Origin: Sphingomonas brevis
Lineage (GTDB): Bacteria; Pseudomonadota; Alphaproteobacteria; Sphingomonadales; Sphingomonadaceae
DNA length: 64,000 nt
Direction of reading: 5' to 3'
Assembly (NCBI RefSeq): GCF_023516505.1
Contig: NZ_JAMGBB010000001.1
Span: forward strand, 1,798,001-1,862,000
The notes under the pieces are model-generated. The model was not told the DNA's origin. It did not search any database and worked only from the letters and a program-made list of their open reading frames with translations. The position numbers and the translations under genes were made by a program. Shown here one piece after another: positions 1 through 9,101 of the stretch. Each line of letters opens with the position of its first letter. The first letter of the stretch is position 1.

Positions 1-581
1 GCCTTCATGATGTTGGGCAGCGAGGCGTAGCGCGGCTCGTTCAGGCGAAGGTCGGTGGTCACGATAGCCGGCGTTGCCAGCTTGACCGTCTCGAGTCCGC
101 CATCGACTTCGCGCGTGACGTTAAGATCGCTTGCCGAGACTTCGACCTTGGATGCGAAAGTGCCCTGCGGCCAGCCAAGCAGCGCGGCGAGCATCTGGCC
201 CGTCTGGTTGCTGTCGTCGTCGATTGCCTGCTTGCCGAGGATGACGAGGTCGGGACTTTCCTCGGCCGTGATGCCCTTCAGTATCTTTGCGACCGCGAGC
301 GGCTCAACCTCTTCCTCGGTCTGGACGAGGATGGCGCGATCCGCGCCCATGGCGAGCGCGGTGCGAAGCGTCTCCTGCGCCTTGGCCGGGCCAACCGACA
401 CGGCGATAATCTCCGTCGCGACGCCCTTTTCCTTGAGGCGGATCGCCTCCTCGACGGCAATCTCGTCGAACGGGTTCATCGACATTTTGACGTTGGCGAG
501 ATCGACGCCCGAGCCATCCATCTTGACCCGCGGCTTGACGTTATAATCGATCACTCGCTTGACGGCGACCAAGAGCTTCAT
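1..581 (-). CDS. etfB: Electron transfer flavoprotein subunit beta (partial, cut by window edge)
   Basis: The minus-strand frame opens at ATG 581 with [16 protein letters not shown] and remains open to the window edge, giving about 193 residues of a family usually near 250. Family hallmarks seen are the start MK(L/V)[17 protein letters not shown], and GADRAILV followed by [17 protein letters not shown] near residues 110-130. ETF beta pairs with EtfA to carry electrons from acyl-CoA dehydrogenases to ETF-quinone oxidoreductase; the AMP site lies in this subunit. It follows sucC on the same strand, but a 140-bp spacer rich in hairpins separates them, so co-transcription is doubtful. etfA would be expected just beyond the window edge. 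Confidence 0.93.
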   Translation of the reverse strand, partial: MKLLVAVKRVIDYNVKPRVKMDGSGVDLANVKMSMNPFDEIAVEEAIRLKEKGVATEIIAVSVGPAKAQETLRTALAMGADRAILVQTEEEVEPLAVAKILKGITAEESPDLVILGKQAIDDDSNQTGQMLAALLGWPQGTFASKVEVSASDLNVTREVDGGLETVKLATPAIVTTDLRLNEPRYASLPNIMK

Positions 582-600
582 TCGTCATCCCTTCCTCGTC

Positions 601-657
601 ATGCCGGACTGGGTTCCCATCAAAGTACTACTTTGATGGGGTCCCGTGATCCGGCAT
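601..657. repeat. Long nested palindrome (REP/MITE-like repeat unit)
   Basis: Outer arms ATGCCGGA (601-608) and TCCGGCAT (650-657) enclose a perfect 12-bp inverted repeat, CCCATCAAAGTA (616-627) and TACTTTGATGGG (629-640), with one base between. A degenerate copy of the central part lies at 11975-12008 in front of the cdc48-like gene, so this is a dispersed element rather than only a terminator. It lies in the sucC-etfB spacer and could end or process the sucC transcript. No T-run follows on either strand. Confidence 0.7.
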
Positions 658-695
658 CCGCCTGCCTTTTCTTTTCGTCCCTAAGAGAAGGCGGA

Positions 696-714
696 CCCCG
701 GCTCAAGGCCGGGG
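696..714 (-). terminator. GC-rich hairpin just downstream of sucC
   Basis: CCCCGGC (696-702) pairs with GCCGGGG (708-714) around a 5-nt loop, 10 bases past the sucC stop. There is no good T-run, so it may stabilise the 3' end or be part of a dispersed repeat. GC hairpins of this form recur in sphingomonad spacers. Confidence 0.4.
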
Positions 715-724
715 TGACGGACTG

Positions 725-1924
725 CTATGCGACTTCCTTGACCTGCTCGACGATTTTCCGCGCCGCGTCGCCAAGGTCGTTGGCAGCGACGATCGGCAAC
801 CCGCTCATGGCGAGAATGTCCTTGCCTTGCTGGACATTGGTGCCTTCGAGCCGGACGACCAGCGGTACCGACAGCTGCACTTCCTTGGCCGCCTCGACGA
901 TGCCCTCGGCGATGATGTCGCAGCGCATGATTCCGCCGAAGATGTTGACCAGTATGCCCTTCACCGCCGGATCGCTGAGAATGATCTTGAACGCGGCGGT
1001 GACCTTTTCCTTCGAGGCGCCGCCGCCGACATCGAGGAAGTTGGCGGGGAAGGCGCCGTTCAGCTTGATGATGTCCATCGTCGCCATGGCGAGGCCGGCG
1101 CCATTGACCATGCAGCCGATGTCGCCGTCGAGCTTGATGTAGGCGAGGTCGTACTTCGATGCCTCAACCTCCATCGGGTCTTCTTCCGAAATGTCGCGCA
1201 GCTGCTCCAGGTCCGGATGGCGGAACTCCGCATTGCTGTCGAAGCCGACCTTGGCATCGAGCACCATCAGCTGGCCGTTTCCGGTGATCGCCAGCGGATT
1301 AATCTCGATCTGCGAAGCGTCGGTGCCGACGAATGCATCGTAGAGCTTGGCGAGCACCCCGGCCGCCTGCTTGGCGAGGTCGCCCGTGAGGCCGAGCGCG
1401 GCCGCGACGGCACGGCCGTGGTGCGGCATCAGCCCGGTCGCCGGATCGATGGTGATGGTCTCGATCTTCTCGGGCGTGTCGTGGGCAACCGCCTCGATAT
1501 CCATCCCGCCCTCGGTCGAGGCGACGACGGCGATGCGGCCGGTCGAGCGGTCGACCAGCAGCGCCAGGTAGAATTCCTTTTCGATGTCGACGCCGTCGGT
1601 GATGTAAAGCCGCTGGACCTGCTTGCCGGCCGGGCCGGTCTGGACCGTTACAAGCGTCTTGCCCAACATCTCCTCGGCATGCACGCGAACTTCGTCGATC
1701 GACCTGGCAAGGCGAACGCCGCCCTTGGCGTCAGGACCCAATTCCTTGAACTTGCCCTTGCCGCGACCGCCAGCATGAATCTGCGCCTTGACCACCCAAA
1801 GGGGCCCGGGCAGCTGCCTTGCGGCCTCGACCGCCTCGTCGACGCTCATCGCGGCATGGCCGGCGGGGACCGGCACGCCGAACTTCGCGAGCAATTCCTT
1901 GGCCTGATATTCGTGGATGTTCAT
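725..1924 (-). CDS. sucC: Succinyl-CoA synthetase (ADP-forming) subunit beta
   Basis: 399 residues starting [20 protein letters not shown], the standard length and start of SucC. The frame is open 64 codons further upstream, but the family start and the SD-like bases before ATG 1924 fix this one. The N-terminal ATP-grasp fold shows [14 protein letters not shown], and the C-terminal CoA-ligase half shows [16 protein letters not shown]. The TCA-cycle enzyme makes ATP (or GTP) from succinyl-CoA with SucD, which is not in the window. It is divergent from dinB across about 70 bp. Confidence 0.96.
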   Translation of the reverse strand: MNIHEYQAKELLAKFGVPVPAGHAAMSVDEAVEAARQLPGPLWVVKAQIHAGGRGKGKFKELGPDAKGGVRLARSIDEVRVHAEEMLGKTLVTVQTGPAGKQVQRLYITDGVDIEKEFYLALLVDRSTGRIAVVASTEGGMDIEAVAHDTPEKIETITIDPATGLMPHHGRAVAAALGLTGDLAKQAAGVLAKLYDAFVGTDASQIEINPLAITGNGQLMVLDAKVGFDSNAEFRHPDLEQLRDISEEDPMEVEASKYDLAYIKLDGDIGCMVNGAGLAMATMDIIKLNGAFPANFLDVGGGASKEKVTAAFKIILSDPAVKGILVNIFGGIMRCDIIAEGIVEAAKEVQLSVPLVVRLEGTNVQQGKDILAMSGLPIVAANDLGDAARKIVEQVKEVA

Positions 1925-1996
1925 GTGAGTCTCGCTGGAGGGGGTTGCCGCGCCCTTAAGCATGACTCCGGGCCAATGCCAAGTTAGGGCTGGACG

Positions 1997-3073
1997 GTGT
2001 CTGAGCGGCCAACCCGAAAGATCATCCATGTCGACATGGACGCCTTCTATGCGTCGGTCGAGCAGCGCGACAATCCGGAGCTGAAGGGCAAGCCGGTGGC
2101 GGTCGGCGGCGGCCATCGCGGCGTGGTCGCCGCGGCGAGCTACGAGGCGCGCAAGTTCGGCGTTCGATCGGCCATGCCCTCGGTCACCGCGAAGCGCCGG
2201 TGCCCCGAGCTGGTCTTCGTCAAGCCCCGGTTCGACGTCTATCGAGCGGCGTCGCAGCAGATCCGGGAGATCTTCGCCGACTATACCGACCTGATCGAGC
2301 CGCTCAGCCTGGACGAAGCCTATCTCGACGTCACCGAGGACCGCCGCGGCCTGGGCTCGGCAAGGGCAATCGCGGAGGAAATCCGCGCCCGGATCAAGGC
2401 CGAAACCGGCCTCACCGCGTCAGCGGGGGTGAGTTATTGCAAGTTCATCGCCAAGCTGGCCAGCGACCAGAACAAGCCCGACGGGCTGTGCGTCATCCCG
2501 CCGCACAAGGGAGCGGCTTTCGTTGCCGCCTTGCCCGTCAAGCGCTTCCATGGGGTTGGGCCCGTGACGGCGGCGAAGATGGAGAAATTGGGCATATCGA
2601 CGGGAGCCGATCTCGCCCGATGGCCGATCGAGCAGCTTGAGGCGCACTTCGGATCGTCGGGCCGCTGGTACTGGCGAATCGCCCGCGGCATCGACGAGCG
2701 CGAGGTTAAGTCCGACCGGCCGTACAAGTCGGTCAGCGCCGAACGAACCTTCGACGTCGACTATGTCGAAGCCGACGACCTGAAGCGCGAGCTGGAGCGG
2801 GTCGCCGGCTATGCCTGGCAGCGGATCGAGCGATCCGAAGTCAAAGGGCGGACGGTCACGCTCAAGGTCAAATTTGGCGATTTTACGCAGATAACCCGGT
2901 CCAAGAGCTTTCCCTGTCCAGTGCCAGACTTCGCTGCGTTCGAAGGCGCCGGTCAGGCATTGCTGGATGCCCTGCTACCTGTTCCTAAAGGTATCAGATT
3001 GCTGGGATTGGGCCTTCATTCGATGGTCGAGCGAGCCCAGGACGAGCCCCGACAGCTGGGACTCGAAATCTGA
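1997..3073 (+). CDS. dinB: DNA polymerase IV (Y-family translesion polymerase)
   Basis: 358 residues from a GTG start. The palm motif [19 protein letters not shown] holds the first catalytic Asp, and [14 protein letters not shown] holds the second acidic pair near residue 105. Helix-hairpin-helix and little-finger regions follow, ending RQLGLEI. The C-terminal QLGLxI resembles a beta-clamp-binding motif, as expected for Pol IV. It copies past lesions at stalled forks. No LexA-type box is obvious in the short spacer to sucC. Confidence 0.95.
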   Translation: MSERPTRKIIHVDMDAFYASVEQRDNPELKGKPVAVGGGHRGVVAAASYEARKFGVRSAMPSVTAKRRCPELVFVKPRFDVYRAASQQIREIFADYTDLIEPLSLDEAYLDVTEDRRGLGSARAIAEEIRARIKAETGLTASAGVSYCKFIAKLASDQNKPDGLCVIPPHKGAAFVAALPVKRFHGVGPVTAAKMEKLGISTGADLARWPIEQLEAHFGSSGRWYWRIARGIDEREVKSDRPYKSVSAERTFDVDYVEADDLKRELERVAGYAWQRIERSEVKGRTVTLKVKFGDFTQITRSKSFPCPVPDFAAFEGAGQALLDALLPVPKGIRLLGLGLHSMVERAQDEPRQLGLEI

Positions 3074-3087
3074 TAATTTTTCTGTTA

Positions 3088-3093
3088 TATAAT
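3088..3093 (+). promoter_or_regulatory. Candidate -10 box for carD
   Basis: A perfect TATAAT lies in an AT-rich patch just after the dinB stop and about 145 bp before the carD start. No good -35 hexamer lies at 16-18 bp. This is a tentative call based on a single hexamer in otherwise GC-rich DNA. Confidence 0.3.
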
Positions 3094-3236
3094 AGTCACA
3101 GGCCGTCGCCTCCCGCGGCGGTCGATTCATACAGGATCACATCCACGTACCAGGGCCGGACCGGGGGGTCGCTATGGGGGGCGATTACGGTGAGCTCTGC
3201 CTTGGGCGCAAGTGGACAATTGAAAGAGGTGACGGA

Positions 3237-3770
3237 ATGGCTGTGAAGGCCCTTAGCTTCGATGTTGGCGATTATGTTGTGTACCCCAAGCATGGTGTCG
3301 GCCGGGTGGTCGAACTTCAGAGCACCGAAATCGCCGGAACCAGTCTCGACCTGTACGTCCTTCGCTTCGAGAAGGAAAAGATGACCCTCCGCGTGCCCGT
3401 CGCCAAGGCGGACTCGGTCGGCATGCGCAAGCTCAGCAGCGACAAGACCATGAAGGACGCGCTCGAAACGTTGAAGGGCAAGCCCAAGGTCAAGCGCACC
3501 ATGTGGTCGCGCCGCGCCCAGGAATATGAGGCGAAGATCAATTCGGGCGACCTGACCTCGATCGCCGAAGTGACCCGCGACCTGTTCCGCGCCGACGACC
3601 AGCCGGAGCAGAGCTATTCGGAGCGGCAGATCTTCGAAGCGGCTTCGTCGCGCCTGGCGCGCGAGCTGGCGGCGATGGAGCAGACCGACGAGAAGGCGGC
3701 GCTGGCCAAGATCCATGAGATTTTGAACAAGGCCGCCGCCATCCACAACAAGGCGAAAGAAGCAGCCTAG
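3237..3770 (+). CDS. carD: CarD/CdnL-family RNA polymerase-binding transcription regulator
   Basis: 177 residues from ATG 3237, preceded by AAAGAGGTGA. A longer frame opens at 3174 but lacks a ribosome site and family similarity. The N-terminal CarD_CdnL_TRCF domain begins FDVGDYVVYPKHGVGRVVEL and binds the RNA polymerase beta subunit; the helical C-terminal half (MWSRRAQEYEAKINSGDL, then SERQIFEAASSRLA) contacts upstream promoter DNA. CarD/CdnL proteins stabilise open complexes at rRNA and housekeeping promoters. The gene is monocistronic, ending in a strong hairpin. Confidence 0.93.
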   Translation: MAVKALSFDVGDYVVYPKHGVGRVVELQSTEIAGTSLDLYVLRFEKEKMTLRVPVAKADSVGMRKLSSDKTMKDALETLKGKPKVKRTMWSRRAQEYEAKINSGDLTSIAEVTRDLFRADDQPEQSYSERQIFEAASSRLARELAAMEQTDEKAALAKIHEILNKAAAIHNKAKEAA

Positions 3771-3792
3771 GCTGCCTCTGCCGCGTTACACG

Positions 3793-3826
3793 AAAGGGCG
3801 CCCCTCACCGGGCGCCCTTTTTGTTT
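3793..3826 (+). terminator. Rho-independent terminator of carD
   Basis: AAAGGGCGCCC (3793-3803) pairs with GGGCGCCCTTT (3810-3820) around CTCACC, followed by a T-rich tail. It lies 23 bp after the carD stop. Confidence 0.9.
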
Positions 3827-4025
3827 CCAGCGCGTACCTTTGTGCTGCCGGCCGGTTGGCCGGATCTGCCCGGGCCGAGCCGCCGCGAGCGATTTGCCAC
3901 TTGCGAAGAAACGAAGTGTGGCATCCGTCCATCGAAAGCTGCCGCCGCCGGTCTAACTTGCTTGGCAACTGTGCGTTGCCGCGCATAGCCTACTGGGGTT
4001 AGATTGGGGGAGGAGGCGTTTGCCT

Positions 4026-5093
4026 ATGCCTCGCGGCAGGCTGGTGATGGCGTTGGGACTGATATTGTCGGTCGTGGCCGGCGACGTGTCCGCGACTGCC
4101 CAGCAGACCCCGGGCAGCCACAAGCCGAAACATATCGAGCCCGGCAAAATGCCGCCGCTTCCGCCCGCGGTGATCGACGATGAATTGGCGATTGGCGGCG
4201 ACGACATCAACGCAAAGAAGGTCAGCACGCGCATGACCGTGGAGGTGATGGTCAATGGCCAGGGCCCCTATCATTTCCTGGTCGATAGCGGCGCCGATAC
4301 GTCGGTGGTTGGCCTTAAGATCGCCCGCGACCTGCAACTCAAGGCCGGGACGCCATTGGTGTTGAACGGGATGACAGCCACCAGCATCGTCGATAGCGTG
4401 GTCGTCGACGAGCTGGCGCTCGGCCAAAGCAGGGTTCACGACCTGGAAGTCCCCGTCCTTCGCGAGGAGGATCTGGGCGGCCAGGGCATGTTGGGGATTG
4501 ATTCCCTGATCAACCAGCGGCTGATGATGGATTTCGAAAAACTGGTGATCAAAGTCGAGGACGCCCATGAACCCGCACAGGTGCTGGACGGGGAGATAGT
4601 AGTGACCGCCCGCCGGCAACGCGGCCAGCTGATCTTGACCGAGGTCACCGCCGTCAAGCTGCCGATCGAAGCGGTGATCGATACCGGATCTGAAATCACG
4701 ATCGGCAATGTGGCGCTCCGCGACAAGCTGATCAGGCGCAACCGCGACAAATTCTTCACTGTCGCAACCACCGGAGTCACCGGGGTGACGGTCAACCTGG
4801 AAATGGCTCGCATCGCCGAGCTCAAGCTGGGCGGGATCACTTTGCGCAACGTGCCGATTGCCTTCGCCGATGTGCCGCCGTTCAAGGTGTTCGGCCTGCA
4901 CAAGGAGCCGGCGCTGCTGTTGGGCACCGACCTCTTGGAAACCTTCCGCCGGGTGTCGCTCGACTTTAGGGCGCGAAAGGTCCGGTTCCAGCTCAGGAAG
5001 TGCGGGTCGAGCGGAGTCGAGGTCACGACTGCCCCCACGTCGGCCTTCATGCGCGTCTCATCCGGTGACAATGGCGCGGTTTGCCGGCGATAG
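4026..5093 (+). CDS. Secreted retropepsin-like aspartic protease, two-lobed
   Basis: 355 residues. ATG 4026 sits 9 nt after AGGAGG and is preferred to TTG 4020. A signal peptide (MALGLILSVVAGDVSATAQ) precedes two aspartic-protease half-domains: FLVDSGADTSVVG near residue 90 and AVIDTGSEITIGN near residue 220. Each carries the D-(S/T)-G triad plus an ILGxD-like LLGTD segment in the C-terminal lobe. Two D-S/T-G motifs in one chain give a pepsin-like internal pair, where viral retropepsins dimerise. Likely periplasmic; substrate unknown. It stands alone upstream of the DUF2807 pair. Confidence 0.8.
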   Translation: MPRGRLVMALGLILSVVAGDVSATAQQTPGSHKPKHIEPGKMPPLPPAVIDDELAIGGDDINAKKVSTRMTVEVMVNGQGPYHFLVDSGADTSVVGLKIARDLQLKAGTPLVLNGMTATSIVDSVVVDELALGQSRVHDLEVPVLREEDLGGQGMLGIDSLINQRLMMDFEKLVIKVEDAHEPAQVLDGEIVVTARRQRGQLILTEVTAVKLPIEAVIDTGSEITIGNVALRDKLIRRNRDKFFTVATTGVTGVTVNLEMARIAELKLGGITLRNVPIAFADVPPFKVFGLHKEPALLLGTDLLETFRRVSLDFRARKVRFQLRKCGSSGVEVTTAPTSAFMRVSSGDNGAVCRR

Positions 5094-5170
5094 CCGGTTC
5101 TTCAGATTGCGGTTGCGCCTCCCAACCGCGTTGGTGTATTAAGTAAGCAACACGCTTAAAGGAGGACAGG

Positions 5171-5893
5171 ATGAATCGTCGTTTCGTTACCGCCGGTGCG
5201 GTCGCATTGCTTGCCGGGGCGTGCCACGTCGGATCCAAGGCCGAGAGCCGCGAAGCCGGCCCGGAAGTAAGCCGCACCTATCAGGTCGGCGCGTTCGACA
5301 AGCTGGCGGTCTCCGGCCCCTATGAAGTCAATGTGGTCAGTGGCGGCCAGGGCGCGATCAGCGCCAAGGGCGGGGCCAATCTGCTCGACGAAACCGAGGT
5401 GGTGGTCGAAAACGGGACGCTCAAGATCCGGCCGAAGAAGCGCAACGGAATCCATTTCAACTGGCACAACGGCAAGGCCGTCTTCACGGTCAATGCCGCG
5501 GCGCTGCACGGCGCCGCGATCGCCGGATCGGGCGGCGTCACGATCGACAAGGTTGCCGGTGATTTCGACGGCGACGTCGCCGGTTCGGGCGACCTCAAGC
5601 TGGCGTCCATCGCCGGCGGCAAGATCAAGCTGGCGATCGCCGGATCGGGCGGGATCGATGCCACCGGCAAGGCCGACGCCGTACATCTTTCGATCGCCGG
5701 ATCGGGAGACATTCGCGCCGGCGGCCTGAGCAGCCGCACTGCCGACGTATCGATCGCCGGATCGGGCAACATCGCCGCGCATGCCAGCGAAAGCGCCGAC
5801 GTGTCGATCATGGGTTCAGGCGACGTCGACATCGGCGGCGGGGCCAAGTGCAAGGTGTCCAAGGCCGGGTCGGGCAACGTAAGCTGTTCCTGA
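5171..5893 (+). CDS. Head GIN / DUF2807 domain lipoprotein with AGSG repeats
   Basis: 240 residues with a strong ribosome site (AAAGGAGGACAGG). The N-terminus has a lipobox-like LLAGAC, so it is probably a lipoprotein. The DUF2807 (putative auto-transporter adhesin, head GIN) region follows: FDKLAVSGPYEVNV, then at least six repeats centred on (I/V)AGSG(D/G/N) spaced about 20 residues apart, as expected of a right-handed beta-solenoid. The repeated motif is also visible as a recurring ATCGCCGGATCGGG in the DNA. Role unknown; family members are cell-envelope proteins. The next gene is a diverged paralogue. Confidence 0.8.
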   Translation: MNRRFVTAGAVALLAGACHVGSKAESREAGPEVSRTYQVGAFDKLAVSGPYEVNVVSGGQGAISAKGGANLLDETEVVVENGTLKIRPKKRNGIHFNWHNGKAVFTVNAAALHGAAIAGSGGVTIDKVAGDFDGDVAGSGDLKLASIAGGKIKLAIAGSGGIDATGKADAVHLSIAGSGDIRAGGLSSRTADVSIAGSGNIAAHASESADVSIMGSGDVDIGGGAKCKVSKAGSGNVSCS

Positions 5894-5940
5894 CAGCCGA
5901 TCGTAACCCATCCTTAACCATGAACCGTGAGGATGGGCGG

Positions 5941-6660
5941 ATGATCGATCGTCTGCCTATCCTTGCGCTGCTGGCGCTCGCCAGCCTGCCGGCTCCGTCG
6001 GCGGTTCGCGCAGCTACGCCGGCGACCCGGAACTATTCGGTCACCAGCTTCGACCGGATCCGGATCGACGGTCCGTACAAGGTCGAACTCAAAACCAATG
6101 TGTCGCCCTACGCCCGCGCGACCGGATCGCCGCTGTCGCTCGACGGCCTGTCGATTGGGGTCGAGGGGAGGACATTGATCGTTCGGCAAGGAAGCGGCGG
6201 CTGGGGAGGCTATTCCGGTGAGAACCGTGGCCCGGTGACGATTGCGGTCGGCACGCCCGATCTTCGCAACGCCTGGATCAATGGGTCCGGGGCGCTGACG
6301 GTCGACCGCCTCCGGGGCCTCAGCTTCGACCTCGCCATCCAGGGGGCCGGAGTAGCGACCGTCGACCAGCTCGACGTCGACCAGTTCAAGACCGGCATCT
6401 CCGGATCGGGCAGCGTCCGGCTGGCGGGGAAAGTCGCCAAGCTCACCGCGACCATCCGCGGCACATCGACGTTTGACGGCGATGCGCTGCTGGTCAAGGA
6501 CGCCGTGATCGGGGCCGAAGGTCCCTCAACGGTCCGCGCGACCGTTACCAACTCCGCCAAGGTCGACGCGCTTGGCCTCGCTTCCGTAGCGTTGGCCGGC
6601 AAGCCGGCCTGCACGGTCAACGCCAAGGGTTCGGCCACCGTAACCGGCTGCAAGGACTAG
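5941..6660 (+). CDS. DUF2807 (head GIN) domain secreted protein
   Basis: 239 residues from ATG 5941, which follows GAGGATGGGCGG and starts a clean signal peptide (MIDRLPILALLALASLPAPSAVRA). ATG 5920 is an alternative. The mature part begins RNYSVTSFDRIRIDGPYKVEL, parallel to the upstream gene's TYQVGAFDKLAVSGPYEVNV, so the two arose by tandem duplication. The GSG turns here are degenerate (INGSGALTV, GISGSGSVRL). A C-terminal Cys pair (KPACTVNAKGSATVTGCKD) may form a disulfide. No acyl-Cys, so periplasmic or exported. Function unknown. Confidence 0.78.
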   Translation: MIDRLPILALLALASLPAPSAVRAATPATRNYSVTSFDRIRIDGPYKVELKTNVSPYARATGSPLSLDGLSIGVEGRTLIVRQGSGGWGGYSGENRGPVTIAVGTPDLRNAWINGSGALTVDRLRGLSFDLAIQGAGVATVDQLDVDQFKTGISGSGSVRLAGKVAKLTATIRGTSTFDGDALLVKDAVIGAEGPSTVRATVTNSAKVDALGLASVALAGKPACTVNAKGSATVTGCKD

Positions 6661-6670
6661 CCAAGGCCGC

Positions 6671-7069
6671 CTAGACCAGCGCCAGGGCCGCCAGCTTGCC
6701 GTAGAGCCGTGGCGGCAAATCGCCGAGGCCGGTTCCGTCATCCTCGCCATTGGGCGCATCGGCATCGTCCAGATAGCGCCAGCCCTGGTGCGCGCGCTTT
6801 GGCCTGGGCGGCACCAGCACCAGATCGGCCGAGCAGACGATGTCGATCCGTCCATCGCTTCGATCCTCCAGACGCAGGATCGCCTGCCGGGCGATTATCC
6901 GGTGCTTGACGATCCAGTGCAGGCAGCCGCCGATCAGCTCATCGCCGCGCTTGGGCCGCATCCTGGTCGGAACGCGCACGACACCGCCGCTGATCCGCCG
7001 CGCGATACGGTTCTGAAGCGCCTCTACGCTGGCGCAGCCGACGGCGACCTTGGTGAGATGAAGCGGCAC
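6671..7069 (-). CDS. DUF1489 family protein
   Basis: 132 residues from a GTG start, MPLHLTKVAVGCASVEALQ, ending KLAALALV. The start, the VPTRMRPKRGDELIGGCLHWIVKH block and the LVLVPPRPKRAHQGWRYL block fit the alphaproteobacterial DUF1489 family of about 140 residues. No catalytic motif is evident. It lies 39 bp downstream of mgtE on the same strand and is probably co-transcribed. The convergent DUF2807 gene ends 10 bp away. Confidence 0.75.
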   Translation of the reverse strand: MPLHLTKVAVGCASVEALQNRIARRISGGVVRVPTRMRPKRGDELIGGCLHWIVKHRIIARQAILRLEDRSDGRIDIVCSADLVLVPPRPKRAHQGWRYLDDADAPNGEDDGTGLGDLPPRLYGKLAALALV

Positions 7070-7108
7070 CCGTCCGAGGTGGCGGGAAAGTCCCGCCAGT
7101 TCAATAGG

Positions 7109-8527
7109 CTAGAACCCGGCGACCGTCGCCAGGCCGAGGAAAACGAGGAAGCCCATCGAATCCGTGACCATGGTCACAAACACGGATGAGGCGACTGCCG
7201 GATCGGCTCCGGCCCGTTCCAGCCCGAGGGGCACGAGTACGCCCGCCAGCCCCGCGACCAGAATGTTGGTCATCATCGCCGCGGCGATGACGGCGCCCAA
7301 TGTGCCCGAGCCGAGCACCAAGGTGACGCCAATTCCGATCAGGACAGCGATGGTCAGGCCATTGAGCAGTGCGACCCGAATCTCGCGCCACACCGCACGC
7401 CAGTGGTTGGAAGCGGTAAGCTGGTTGGTGGCGATGGCGCGGACGGTAACCGCCAGCGTTTGGGTGCCGGCATTGCCGCCGACGCCGGCGACGATCGGCA
7501 TCAGTGCGGCAAGGATGGCAAGCCGCTCGATCGCACTTTCGAACTGGCTGATGACCGTCGTCGCAACCAGTGCGGTCAGCAGATTGGCGGCGAGCCAGCG
7601 AACCCGCGCCTTGTAGGTGTCGAAGATCGGCTCGTTGATGTCGCCTTCGCCGGCGCCGGACAGCAGAAGGACGTCCTCGCCGGCTTCTTCCTGGATGATG
7701 TGGACGATGTCGTCGACCGTGATCATGCCGACCAGCCGATCGCTATGGTCGACCACGGCGGCGGAAATCAGCGCATATTTCTGGAATTTGAGCGCCACTT
7801 CTTCCTGGTCCATGTCGACCGGGATCAGCGTCTGTTCGCGCGCCATGATGTCGCTGACCAACGTGGCGCGAGGCGTGCGAAGGATGGTCGACAGCTTGCA
7901 GGTACCGACCGGATGGTGGGTCGGGCCGACCACGAACACTTCCCAGAAATCGGTCGGCAGCTCGGCGGTCGAGCGGAGATAGTCGATGACCTGGCCAACC
8001 TTCCAATGCTCAGGCACCGCGCACAGCTCGCGCTGCATCAACCGTCCCGCGGATTCCTCCGGGTAGCTGAGCGCTTCTTCGACCGCGGCACGGTCGTCGG
8101 GCTCCATCGCGCGCAGAACGGCCCGACGATCGTCATCGTCGAGATCCTCGATCATTGCGACGGCGTCGTCCGTATCGAGCTGGGCGGCGAGGTCGGCGAC
8201 CTGCTGCGGCTCCATCTCCTCGATGACGTCCTCGCGGACCCAATCGTTGAGCTCGGCATAGACGTCGGCGTCGACGACCCCGGCCAGCGCTTCGATCAGG
8301 TCGGCGCGCTCGTCGCCGGGCGCAAGCTCGATCAGGTCGGCAATGTCGGCGGGGTGAAGATCGGCGACCAAGGCGCGCGCCGCCTCATCGTCGCCATCGG
8401 CGACAGCGTCGAGCACTTCCCGGACGAATGACGGCCGGAGCCGGTCTTCCTCGTCATGCACGCGATCCTCGACCTGCTCGGAGTCGAGTTCATGCAGTGG
8501 GGTAGCGATGTCTTCGCTCTCGCTCAT
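7109..8527 (-). CDS. mgtE: Magnesium transporter MgtE
   Basis: 472 residues. An MgtE N-domain superhelix spans about residues 30-145 (VADLHPADIADLIELAPGDERADLIEAL, then DTDDAVAMIEDLDDDDRRAVL). Two CBS domains follow (about 150-280; LIPVDMDQEEVALKFQKYALISAAVVD), then a five-helix membrane domain containing PIVAGVGGNAGTQTLAV, the signature of the Mg2+ pore. Cytosolic Mg2+ bound between the N and CBS domains closes the channel in this family. The start MSESEDIATPLHELD lies 122 bp from the divergent cyclophilin gene. Confidence 0.95.
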   Translation of the reverse strand: MSESEDIATPLHELDSEQVEDRVHDEEDRLRPSFVREVLDAVADGDDEAARALVADLHPADIADLIELAPGDERADLIEALAGVVDADVYAELNDWVREDVIEEMEPQQVADLAAQLDTDDAVAMIEDLDDDDRRAVLRAMEPDDRAAVEEALSYPEESAGRLMQRELCAVPEHWKVGQVIDYLRSTAELPTDFWEVFVVGPTHHPVGTCKLSTILRTPRATLVSDIMAREQTLIPVDMDQEEVALKFQKYALISAAVVDHSDRLVGMITVDDIVHIIQEEAGEDVLLLSGAGEGDINEPIFDTYKARVRWLAANLLTALVATTVISQFESAIERLAILAALMPIVAGVGGNAGTQTLAVTVRAIATNQLTASNHWRAVWREIRVALLNGLTIAVLIGIGVTLVLGSGTLGAVIAAAMMTNILVAGLAGVLVPLGLERAGADPAVASSVFVTMVTDSMGFLVFLGLATVAGF

Positions 8528-8648
8528 GACTCGCTCCCTCGCCCGATCTGCTGCGTGGCGCCCTCCCTATGCTCCACGGCCCACTGGCGCAACCCGCAGA
8601 GCGCGCCTAGATGGCAGCCATATTTCCCTCGATTCCAAGGAAGAGACG

Positions 8649-9098
8649 ATGGCCGAAACGCTAACTTTTACCCTTTCCAGCGGCGGCGACGTCGTCATCA
8701 AGCTGCGGCCCGACCTGGCGCCCGGGCATGTCGAGCGGATTGCAGGGCTGGCAAGCGAAGGATTTTATGATGGCGTCGTGTTCCACCGGGTGATCCCCGG
8801 CTTCATGGCCCAGGGCGGCGACCCGACCGGGACCGGCACGGGCGGCAGCGACCTCCCCGATCTCCAGGCCGAATTTTCAGACGAGCCGCATGCCCGCGGC
8901 ACCTGCTCGATGGCGAGGACCAGCAATCCGCACAGCGCCAACAGCCAGTTCTTCATTTGCTTCGACGACGCCGGCTTCCTCGACGGCCAATATACGGTGT
9001 GGGGCGAGGTCGCGAGCGGGATGGAGCATGTCGATGCCTTGCCCGTCGGCGAGCCGCCGCGCGAGCCCGGCAAGATCGTCAAGGCGACGGTTGCCTAA
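8649..9098 (+). CDS. Cyclophilin-type peptidyl-prolyl cis-trans isomerase
   Basis: 149 residues from ATG 8649 after GGAAGAGACG. The core reads FYDGVVFHRVIPGFMAQGGDPTGTGTGG, with the catalytic Arg in FHRV, and NSQFFICFDD; these are the PpiB-type cytosolic hallmarks. No signal peptide. A longer open frame upstream from 8508 overlaps the mgtE start and is not family-like. It catalyses cis-trans isomerisation of prolyl bonds. The SDR gene follows after 3 bp and is likely co-transcribed. Confidence 0.93.
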   Translation: MAETLTFTLSSGGDVVIKLRPDLAPGHVERIAGLASEGFYDGVVFHRVIPGFMAQGGDPTGTGTGGSDLPDLQAEFSDEPHARGTCSMARTSNPHSANSQFFICFDDAGFLDGQYTVWGEVASGMEHVDALPVGEPPREPGKIVKATVA

Positions 9099-9101
9099 CC
9101 G

